NCBI RefSeq assembly: GCF_019469205.1
Contig: NZ_CP048265.1
Location: 1,550,001-1,614,000, forward strand
Direction: 5' to 3'
DNA: 64,000 nucleotides
Source: Gilliamella sp. ESL0405
Lineage (GTDB): Bacteria > Pseudomonadota > Gammaproteobacteria > Enterobacterales > Orbaceae
In this document: positions 45,653-53,768 of the stretch, in pieces
Position numbering within the stretch: position 1 is the first letter of the stretch
How the letters are laid out: every line of letters begins with the position of its first letter
The notes under the pieces: model-generated
Seen by the model: only the letters and a program-made list of their open reading frames with translations
Told to the model about the DNA's origin: nothing
The model's database searches: none
Program-made: the position numbers and the translations under genes

Positions 45653-47071
45653 TTAATTCACTTCTTGATAGGTTAATTCACTTTCTGTAGGTTGTCTGTA
45701 GACTGCGAAATAATCTTCTCCCACAATAAAGAGCATTTCGTTCATATAAATGGCTTTATTTCCATTTAGTAGATATTTAGCTAATGGTGATTTGTCGATA
45801 TTGTCAAATGTGATATATTCCAACTCATTACTAATATCTATATTAAATTTTTTAAAATTTTCAACTTGCTGTTGATAGTGTTTTTCATTACCAAATAACT
45901 GTTTTAATTTTGCTTTACCAAAGGTAAATGAATAGGCTTGTTGATAATTAACACAAAGCTTTTTCTCAGCAGGATTTAAGGTTAGTGTGATATCATAAAG
46001 TTCATCGAATCTCTCGCTTTCAAAGCGCATATAATTATTTGCTTGTTTACTAGTTAGTAAAAGGCTTTTTGTTGAATGTATTTTGTTATCTTTAACCGCT
46101 AATTCTCTGTAGCAATTTGAAGTGACAGGTAACTCTTGGAACTTTCCTTCTTTTGTCACTTGAAAATATTGTACTTCTATTGTTTCATCTTCAAAACGTT
46201 GTCGACGCTCAATTAAATAGTTTTTATCTATCGTAAAATAACGATAACCCACCGTGTAACCGCTACCGCCAGGTCCGCCTCGAGTTGTAGTCCGATAATC
46301 AAATAATACCAGTTTATCTAGAACTTTATAATCATTAGAAAACAGATATAAATATGAATCCGACTCACCACTATCCCAACCTACATCAATAAATATTGGA
46401 TTTATAAGAGGTGAAATAGAAGGGTACTTTGCTCCGAATATATCTGTTGCAAACCAAGGAAGATCTAAAAAATTTTTAAAATGAATGGATAAATTTTTTA
46501 ATACATCGTCTCGATATAAAATAAAAGCATCGTTTGCATTAAACGGAACATTGATTATGGGCAACTGAGGAACTTGTTTAATAAATTCTTTTTCAAAATA
46601 AGGTTTTGAATAAAATACTGGCTTACCTTCGTTTCCAAACAAAAGCAGCATATCATCCAATAATACTACCTGCCGGTTTTGTGTTACATACTGTTTTAAT
46701 AGGCTATTATCAATATTTTTATCAAATTGAAGATAAGTAATGTTATCTTTTAATTTAATATTATAATTATACTCTAATAATGCTTGCTGCTTTTTTAAAG
46801 CAAAATATGTTTTTTCTATATTATTGCTTATAAAAAAATCTTCTGCAGGCATCGTATTACGTTCAATCAAAAACGACTGATTATTAAAATGAAATTTATT
46901 ACTACGTAATTTTATATCAAAATCAATCGTTGTTTCATTTACTAATGAATCACTAATATCATAAATAATTCCCCAATTATCTGGCGCTTTTTTTTCATCA
47001 GCTATCGCTGATGATGCTATTAAATTCAATATTAGAGAAAATAATACAAAATAGTAATTACTTTGTTTCAT
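45653..47071 (-). CDS. Array immunity-like protein, member 4
   Basis: A 472-residue member nearly identical to members 1 and 2, with the same signal peptide and core. It alternates between features of the two: the N-terminal third (ERNTMPAEDFFISNNIEKT) is like member 2, while the centre (FILYRDDVLKNLSIHFKNF) is like member 1. That pattern is best explained by gene conversion within the array. It follows the next gene by 16 bases, the same spacing as between members 1 and 2. Confidence 0.7.
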   Translation of the reverse strand: MKQSNYYFVLFSLILNLIASSAIADEKKAPDNWGIIYDISDSLVNETTIDFDIKLRSNKFHFNNQSFLIERNTMPAEDFFISNNIEKTYFALKKQQALLEYNYNIKLKDNITYLQFDKNIDNSLLKQYVTQNRQVVLLDDMLLLFGNEGKPVFYSKPYFEKEFIKQVPQLPIINVPFNANDAFILYRDDVLKNLSIHFKNFLDLPWFATDIFGAKYPSISPLINPIFIDVGWDSGESDSYLYLFSNDYKVLDKLVLFDYRTTTRGGPGGSGYTVGYRYFTIDKNYLIERRQRFEDETIEVQYFQVTKEGKFQELPVTSNCYRELAVKDNKIHSTKSLLLTSKQANNYMRFESERFDELYDITLTLNPAEKKLCVNYQQAYSFTFGKAKLKQLFGNEKHYQQQVENFKKFNIDISNELEYITFDNIDKSPLAKYLLNGNKAIYMNEMLFIVGEDYFAVYRQPTESELTYQEVN

Positions 47072-47087
47072 ATTGTTAACCTTAATC

Positions 47088-48557
47088 CTAATTCATTTCT
47101 TGATAGGTTAATTCACTTTCTGTAGGCTGTCTGTAGACTGCGAGATAATCTTCACCCACAATAAAGAGTATTTCATTCATATAAATCGCTTTATTTCCAT
47201 TTAGTAGAAATTTAGATAATGGTGATTTGTCAATATTGTCAAATGTGATATATTCCAACTCATTACTAATATCTATATTAAACTTTTTAAAATTTTCAAC
47301 TTGCTGTTGATAGCGTTTTTCATTACCAAATAACTGTTTTGATTTTGCTTTACCAAAGGTAAATGAATAGGCTTGTTGATAATTAACACAAAGCTTTTTC
47401 TCAGCAGGATTTAAGGTTAGTGTGATATCATAAAGCTCATTAAATATGTTGCTTTCAAAGCGCATATAATTATTTGCTTGTTTACTAGTTAGTAAAAGGC
47501 TTTTTGTTGAATGTATTTTGTTATCTTTAACCGCTAATTCACTGTAGCAATTTGAAGTGACAGGTAACTCTTTAAACTTCCCTTCTTTTGTCACTTGAAA
47601 ATGTTGTACTTCTATTGTTTCATCTTCAAAACGTTGTCGACGCTCAATAAAATAGTTTTTATCAATATTGTAATAAATAAATCCGAATGGTAAATCACCT
47701 GTTGCAGGATTATGTCTTGTCATACCAATTTGAGAAGACAATATAATTTTATCGGAAAAATTAAATTGTTCGGAGAAAAGGTAAAGATAAACTATTTTCT
47801 CTTCATTCTCTTGAGTGCCAATGATTAAGATTGGATTTATTACATTATTTATTTTTGGTAATTTTATTCCATTTAAATTAGTTAAATAATTATTTAACTG
47901 TTCATATAAACTATTGTTATCAAATAATTTTAAATAGTATAGATAACTTCTTGATATATTTTGAGGATAATTGTGATAATTCTCATCCTTAATAAAATCT
48001 GTTGAGCTTTGAGAATTAATTGGTAGATCTAATGCAGGAAATTTATTAGCTAATGTTAGAAATGAATTTTTGTCTTTAGGTTTTAAAAAAGACGCAACTA
48101 AAGATTCATTTATAAATAACAACTGTTCTTTGCCTAAAATCAATCTGCCTTTTGGTAATAATAATTTAGCTAAATTAATATCTAAAACACTCTCGAATTG
48201 TAAATAATTTATCCCCCCTGTTGGTAAAATAAATTCGTTAATGATTGTTTTTTCTATTAGGTCTTTTGACAGTAATTGGGATATATCAGATATCTGACGT
48301 ACACTAACATTATATTGATTATTATTAATATAAATGATGTTATTAACTAATTTAACTCTCAAATTGTTTAAATAATCAAAGTTATAATTATTTTTGTTCA
48401 TTAGGTTATAATTTTCAACATATTTATCTAAAATCCAGTCGGGTTGCTCAATATCTTTAGCATGAACATTAGAAAAATTAAAAAAAACATATAATAAACA
48501 TATAATTCTTATTAACATTATATTCTTTTTAATTAAAGAAAGATAAAACCCATGCAT
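47088..48557 (-). CDS. Array immunity-like protein, member 5 (mosaic)
   Basis: A 489-residue chimera. Residues 1 to about 285 (DWILDKYVENYN, LNNLRVKLVNN) are related to member 3. From NIDKNYFIERRQRF to the end, the sequence is virtually identical to member 2 and, at the last residues, to member 1. The switch lies at about nucleotide 47665, where similarity to member 2 jumps from weak to near-perfect. The open frame is intact. A strong AGAGGAG precedes the ATG; the stop of an orphan tail overlaps that ribosome site. Confidence 0.72.
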   Translation of the reverse strand: MHGFYLSLIKKNIMLIRIICLLYVFFNFSNVHAKDIEQPDWILDKYVENYNLMNKNNYNFDYLNNLRVKLVNNIIYINNNQYNVSVRQISDISQLLSKDLIEKTIINEFILPTGGINYLQFESVLDINLAKLLLPKGRLILGKEQLLFINESLVASFLKPKDKNSFLTLANKFPALDLPINSQSSTDFIKDENYHNYPQNISRSYLYYLKLFDNNSLYEQLNNYLTNLNGIKLPKINNVINPILIIGTQENEEKIVYLYLFSEQFNFSDKIILSSQIGMTRHNPATGDLPFGFIYYNIDKNYFIERRQRFEDETIEVQHFQVTKEGKFKELPVTSNCYSELAVKDNKIHSTKSLLLTSKQANNYMRFESNIFNELYDITLTLNPAEKKLCVNYQQAYSFTFGKAKSKQLFGNEKRYQQQVENFKKFNIDISNELEYITFDNIDKSPLSKFLLNGNKAIYMNEILFIVGEDYLAVYRQPTESELTYQEMN

Positions 48558-48570
48558 ATTATTAGCTCCT

Positions 48571-48690
48571 CTAATTTTTAACCAACTCTTTTAAATATTT
48601 ACCATTGGCATCTTTTTCTGTTTTCACCAAAAACTGATTTTCTAAAAATTTACTTTCAAACACGAGAACACCATAATGAACCCAATTAAT
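48571..48690 (-). pseudogene. Orphan effector tail before array member 5
   Basis: An open tail of about 37 codons (NWVHYGVLVFESKFLENQF ... KYLKELVKN) with no start. It resembles the tail at 42462-42607 in its opening WVH motif. The stop is 13 bases before the mosaic immunity gene. It is the surviving end of a lost toxin. Confidence 0.6.
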
Positions 48691-48710
48691 TGCTCGCTAT
48701 ACTATTATTA

Positions 48711-49830
48711 TCACGTCCTTTTTTTTGGATGATACCTTGTATAACTATTTTCTAAAGCAATGCCATTAGAATGAAACCATCTATATTCCGCATTTGTTTT
48801 TTCCGTCAAAATATCTCTAACTAAATCACAACAAACTATTCTTTCATCGTTGGTGTGTTCAGATTTCGCTTTTTCTTTTTTAATTATATGGATATCGAGC
48901 GCTTTACCCATATGATTAGTACTTACTCGATTATGATAATTATTATCCGTCCAACATCTATAACCAGAAGATACGATATCAACTGTCAAATGTTGATATC
49001 TTTCATCTGAATCAATATAAAACATAATGCTTCGTAATACCCAAAACAAAGTTCTATGTAAGCCTGGATATTCAATTCCTGATGCATAATTTTTACCTGT
49101 TTTTCCATTATTAGTTTTATTTAAACCAAATCCATCACAAGTTGGCTCTTTTAGATTAGTAAAAGTTGAACATTTACACTTAGCTTGAGCAAAATATGTT
49201 TCTATTGGGTATTCCTCTTGAAACTTATCAATCGCTTCAATTACTTGCATATCAACAACTCACGTTTCTTCAACTTTCATATAATCACGTTGAAACTGTT
49301 TGATCATGTTTTCCGTTCTTTCCGTAGCTTATCAGTCGGGACATTGCCACCAAAACCGGCAAGGCGGATATTGATTTCTCGAATTATTTCATCTTTATCG
49401 CCTTTTTGGAAAAGAATCTTATTATCAGAGAAATAATTTATCATAGATACAGGATGCATAATCAATGCCTTACCGTTTTGACTTTAGGTGACAAGAATTG
49501 ATAAAAATTAGGCTTGTATAGTTGAAGGGGGCTTATGTTTTACACTTTTCAATGTTAGCGTCACTTTGTTCTGCTTGCTGGTTTTGCTTAGCTAAACCTT
49601 TGGCTATATAATGCCACCTGAGCATTTTTTCCGCTTTTTCTTTGTTTTTATCCCATAACATTAACTTACCTTCTAACTTTTTAATTTTACCAAATAATTT
49701 AAGTTATTCAGGTATTAATTTCTTTTTGGGAGCTTCTTTATACTTTTCCGGAAAACGCTAATATTCTCTTCTTTGTTGTTCCAATCTTTGTGTACGATCA
49801 ACTGACTTTCTTCACATCTTAGCATTACTT
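48711..49830 (-). pseudogene. Displaced effector with M15-type peptidase module, broken
   Basis: Linker part (49534-49830): aligns with the intact effector's LEQQRKDYQRFP to KSDTDTEKDK region but has two CAG/CAA-to-stop changes. Motif part (about 49440-49490): QNGKALIMHPVSMINYF. It runs into a peptidoglycan-binding-like helix region (EINIRLAGFGGN), then a frameshift near 49306 and a TGA where a Gly codon is expected (ET-stop-VVD). The last 179 codons (from 49250) form an open M15_3-like D,D-peptidase domain with zinc-site motif STNHMGKALDIH. Such domains cut peptidoglycan cross-links. The domain itself is undamaged but has no export or delivery part. Confidence 0.72.
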
Positions 49831-49975
49831 AATACTTCAACGGCATAAAAAATTTTTTTCATCGAGAACTTTTTCAATTTATATCAATAAATTGAATTGT
49901 GCATACTTTAATATCATCACGATTATTAACATCTTAACATCTAATAGTTAATTCATAGACCCAAAATAATGTTAA
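49831..49975. other. Noncoding gap downstream of the immunity gene
   Basis: AT-rich sequence between the lysozyme-effector immunity gene and the decayed M15 effector. No feature identified. Confidence 0.4.
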
Positions 49976-50398
49976 TCATTTTTCTAAAAGCTCAAACTTT
50001 TCATTTATGAAATTATAATATCTTCTTCTATATCCTTCGTTAACTTCATTTTCATCAGGATCAGCTATTATTCCTGAAATAATGATTAAACTACTATTTA
50101 AATGATACTCTATAGAAAACCCATTTTCTCCATTTTCATCTTCTATTAAATAAGCATTAGGAAATCCAATAACTTTGTTAGATAGCAAGTTTCGAATTTC
50201 TCCACAAATCGCCCCACCACCACAACCATAAACCTTAATCAAATATTGATATGCAAAGTTTGCATTTTTAATTTTTATTTTAGTATTGATAGCAAAATTG
50301 TTAAAATCTAATTTACTAGCTTCTTTGCTTTCAGCCATAAAAGAGTAACTAACTGAAAATATAATGAAACATAGAATAGCAAACTTTAACTTTTTCAT
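49976..50398 (-). CDS. Probable immunity protein of the lysozyme-like effector
   Basis: A 140-residue exported protein with signal sequence (KKLKFAILCFIIFSVSYSF). The mature domain has a cysteine pair around a glycine run, YGCGGGAICGEI. The ATG at 50398 lies just past the effector stop, with GGAG inside the effector's final codons, so translation is coupled. An exported small protein right after a predicted muramidase effector is the usual arrangement for a periplasmic lysozyme-inhibitor-type antitoxin. No family match was recognised; function is by position. Confidence 0.7.
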   Translation of the reverse strand: MKKLKFAILCFIIFSVSYSFMAESKEASKLDFNNFAINTKIKIKNANFAYQYLIKVYGCGGGAICGEIRNLLSNKVIGFPNAYLIEDENGENGFSIEYHLNSSLIIISGIIADPDENEVNEGYRRRYYNFINEKFELLEK

Positions 50399-50400
50399 AT

Positions 50401-53400
50401 TCATCTCCAATTTCCATTTTTCGATTCTTTTAAGGCTTCAACCATTTCGTCAGGTAATATATGGGCGGAATTCAGCCCATCTCCTTGATAATATGACGAC
50501 CCCTCAAAAGCTGCAACTCTCCCCTTACTGATTGTTTTACCTTTGCGTACTCCTGCTGAAGCAAATTCTTTAGCCCAATCATAAATAGCATCCTCAACAT
50601 CACCATCATGCTCTAAATATTTTATTATGTTCTTCCTTTTAATTTTTATTAAATATTCTTCAAATAAAATATCTTGTGTCTCTTTATCATATCTCAATGA
50701 TAAATCTAATTTTAAATAATCTAGAGCTGATTTTAATGTTTCAGGAATAATTTGGAAGCGTCCAGCAGCAAATATTTCTCTTTTTGCTTGTTTATCAATT
50801 AATTCCTTTAGCGTCATAGACGTTAAGTTAGTATTAAAAAAAGCTCTTAATTTTGGTTTAGTTTGATTATAAGCTGAATAATCATTATTGGATTCAACTT
50901 TACCTAATAGCAAAGCAAATGGGCTTTCTGCCCAACCTTTATTTATTTCAATAATATTAAAATAATCCACCATAACCACAGGATGCATAAACCATGCCCT
51001 TCCATTTTGACTCAAGGTGGCTGGCGTTGATGAAGCTTCTGTTTGTTGCTTTGAGCTGTCTTCTGCCTTATCTTTTTCAGTGTCAGTGTCACTTTTTTCT
51101 TTCTGTTGACTTTGTTTAGCTAAACCTTCTACCACCTCTTTCCACCAGAGCATTTTTGTCGCTTTTTCTTTGGTATTTTCCCATATGATTAATTTCTTTT
51201 CTAACTCTTGGATTTTTCCGTATAATCTAAGTTGTTCCGATGTTAATTTCTTATCGGGTGCATCTTTATAATCAGGGGGAAAACGTTGATAATCTTTTCT
51301 TTGCTGTTCTAAGCCTTGTTTTATTGATTCTTGTTTGCTTTCGTCCTGCTTACTAACATATGCATCACGTTTTGCTTCATCACCGTTTTTTATATAACCC
51401 AAATAGTTTTCCGCATCATCTGTCATTTCACTGTTTAACTCTTCCCATTCCGGCCGTTTACCTTCAGTATTTTGTTCGGCGTACCATTCACTTTGATAAT
51501 TGACTAACAAGCGTCCGAGTGCCGTTGTTAAGGCTGGTTTTTCGGATATTTTATTAAAACAGTCAGTTGTTAATGCCGCACATTCATTATTTGTATATTG
51601 TTTATCTAATATTGTTAAGGTCGCTTTAATGGTTGGCTTATATTGCTCAAGTGAGGCATTATCTTTGTTTCGGGTTTCCGCTTTTTTCGCACTCAGGTAA
51701 AATTCTTTCAAACTGCTGGTTTCTATAATCTCTTTAAAATCAAACCAGTCCCAACAACTGACATTTTTTACGCCTTCACTGCCGATGGCTGCCCAACCAT
51801 GGACAGGTAGATTCTTACTGCCTAAAACATCTTTTTGGATTAAAATCCATAACGTACCTTTGTCGTCAACTGCACGGGTCTGCTTTGCTTGATATGCCTC
51901 ATCATTCAAACTCAGTATCATCGGCATTTGAACCACGTTTTGGCTGCCGGTTAATTCACTTTGCTGTAAAGGATGTTGGCTCCAGGCTGGGGTGGCTTCG
52001 GCTAATTCTATATCTCCTTCAAGTTTGGCTTTTTCGGCTATCTTCTCACTATTTTCTACCCATAACCTTTTAGTTTCGGTCTCCGATGTGTTAATCTCAA
52101 TTTGTAACCAGTTGATATTAACTTGTTTACTCAATACTTTTATTTTGGTGTCTTTAAGTACTTGACCTACCGTTGTATCCGATTTTGATGGAGATGCCAG
52201 TAATTTTGCACCTTTACATATGCCAACCAATGTTTTATCTTCATCAGGAATTTTGCTTGCCTCTGTCTGCGTTTGGGTGATGAACGTTGGCAAATCTTCA
52301 CAAGTAAAGCATTCCACGTGTAAACTTGGTTTATATTGACTTGCTGTTAAACCTGTTTTTAGCGGTAAAGTCGCCATCTCTATATAATTACCGTCTTTAT
52401 CTTTTTGTTTGCTGATGCCTTTATTTTGATTATGGCCAATATGCCCCACTAAATCACCGGCTTTGATTGGATACGGTTTATCTAATACCACTACCTCATT
52501 GTATTTTTTGCCCCGGATGACATTTTCAAGACTATCGTACCAAACCATTTTTTTTCCCTCTTGCAACGGTATGGTTGGTTTTCCGTCACGGACTATCTCA
52601 GCTAATTCAACAAAAGTTTTAGTTTTTTTCGTACCGCTTATTTTTATTTGGGTACCCTTTGGTAACATAGAAAGTATATTTTTCTTACTTTCATCCCTGA
52701 CTCTCAGTCCTTTTGATTTGGCTAATTTACTATCTTTACCTTTTATATCAAATACCGATTCAGTCAATTGAATTTTAGTGTGATTAAAAACCCAACCCAG
52801 AATTTCTTTTCCTTCATGTTTATAAGGGGTTAATGGCGGGATTGATGAATATCCCTCAGTAAATGATTTGACAGCATACCATTTATAATTTTCGGTATGT
52901 AAATCAAGATGCAATTCTACTTTGGTGCCGGCTTGTAATACAGCAAGAATCTCGCCTTTTTTTGAGTCAGGCGATTTTCGAATATTTAATCCTTCAACAA
53001 AATCTAAACCTTTATCAATGACCCGGTAAATATCTTGCTCCCAAAATGCCGGAGCTGGCTCTGTTGGGTTATCATCGTAAAATTTTGTATCAGCCAAATG
53101 CATATATAAACTATAAAAATAAAGTTGATGACCGGGCTGTTTGGGTTTAGCCGTCTCTGTGGCAGGCGGAGTGCTTACTGTTGATGATTCACCTGTTGTC
53201 GTTGGGGTAGTTGGCGTATTGGTATCCGTGCTTGTTGTCTGAGTGGTCGTTGACTCAGTCGTTGCCGGTGTTGTAGTAGCCGGTGCAGTATTTGACAACG
53301 GCAATGCATTGGCTGCCGGCGCTGTTAAATTTTCAGTTGAGTTATTTGCATCTGCTTCGGTTGATGCCTGACCTTCTGTTGTTGTCGGAGTTGTTGCCGG

Positions 53401-53757
53401 GGTTGCTTCTTCAATACGTTCCATTTCAAGTAGATGGCGAACCAAGACAAAGCCGGTTGAGTAAAATCCAACCTTATCGCCATAGTCAAGTTTTTGATAA
53501 TTGTCATTCACCCGATAAGCAATGACTTCACCATCGGCTATACAGTGCACTTTACTTGGTTTATCAACAACAATGCCTAAATTAACAAGAACATTTGCAT
53601 CAAAATGAATACCACCATGCACAAGTTTATTAACGCTCACAGGATAAAAACCGGTTTGCGCTAACATTAATGCTTCATGATAACGGTTAGTGCCGGATTG
53701 ATTTTTTTCGTTGACAACTATCGGGTATTTCCATTTTTTTATTGGTGTTAAAGCCAT
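50401..53757 (-). CDS. VgrG-linked T6SS effector with lysozyme-like C-terminus
   Basis: An 1118-residue cargo protein. Residues 1-110 resemble one half of an M23-type fold (HGGIHFD near 47, VHCIADGEVIAY). A Thr/Pro-rich spacer follows (about 112-190), then SYLYMHL-type sequence and three SH3b-like repeats (near 240, 335 and 515). The other M23-like strands sit among them (DLVGHIGHN, SLHVECF). The HxH pair is incomplete, so that domain is probably structural. A charged helical linker (about 800-915) ends in NGRAWFMHPVVMVDYF. The final 200 residues are lysozyme-superfamily-like: GKVESNNDYSAYN with catalytic Glu near 954 and AAGRFQIIPETLKSA. The start is 12 bp after vgrG. Confidence 0.78.
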   Translation of the reverse strand: MALTPIKKWKYPIVVNEKNQSGTNRYHEALMLAQTGFYPVSVNKLVHGGIHFDANVLVNLGIVVDKPSKVHCIADGEVIAYRVNDNYQKLDYGDKVGFYSTGFVLVRHLLEMERIEEATPATTPTTTEGQASTEADANNSTENLTAPAANALPLSNTAPATTTPATTESTTTQTTSTDTNTPTTPTTTGESSTVSTPPATETAKPKQPGHQLYFYSLYMHLADTKFYDDNPTEPAPAFWEQDIYRVIDKGLDFVEGLNIRKSPDSKKGEILAVLQAGTKVELHLDLHTENYKWYAVKSFTEGYSSIPPLTPYKHEGKEILGWVFNHTKIQLTESVFDIKGKDSKLAKSKGLRVRDESKKNILSMLPKGTQIKISGTKKTKTFVELAEIVRDGKPTIPLQEGKKMVWYDSLENVIRGKKYNEVVVLDKPYPIKAGDLVGHIGHNQNKGISKQKDKDGNYIEMATLPLKTGLTASQYKPSLHVECFTCEDLPTFITQTQTEASKIPDEDKTLVGICKGAKLLASPSKSDTTVGQVLKDTKIKVLSKQVNINWLQIEINTSETETKRLWVENSEKIAEKAKLEGDIELAEATPAWSQHPLQQSELTGSQNVVQMPMILSLNDEAYQAKQTRAVDDKGTLWILIQKDVLGSKNLPVHGWAAIGSEGVKNVSCWDWFDFKEIIETSSLKEFYLSAKKAETRNKDNASLEQYKPTIKATLTILDKQYTNNECAALTTDCFNKISEKPALTTALGRLLVNYQSEWYAEQNTEGKRPEWEELNSEMTDDAENYLGYIKNGDEAKRDAYVSKQDESKQESIKQGLEQQRKDYQRFPPDYKDAPDKKLTSEQLRLYGKIQELEKKLIIWENTKEKATKMLWWKEVVEGLAKQSQQKEKSDTDTEKDKAEDSSKQQTEASSTPATLSQNGRAWFMHPVVMVDYFNIIEINKGWAESPFALLLGKVESNNDYSAYNQTKPKLRAFFNTNLTSMTLKELIDKQAKREIFAAGRFQIIPETLKSALDYLKLDLSLRYDKETQDILFEEYLIKIKRKNIIKYLEHDGDVEDAIYDWAKEFASAGVRKGKTISKGRVAAFEGSSYYQGDGLNSAHILPDEMVEALKESKNGNWR

Positions 53758-53768
53758 TATTTATTCCT

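Noticed and set aside
49185-49436. Plus-strand 83-residue protein
   Set aside because: It is antisense to the decayed M15 effector, whose minus-strand reading aligns with the island's linker and motif.
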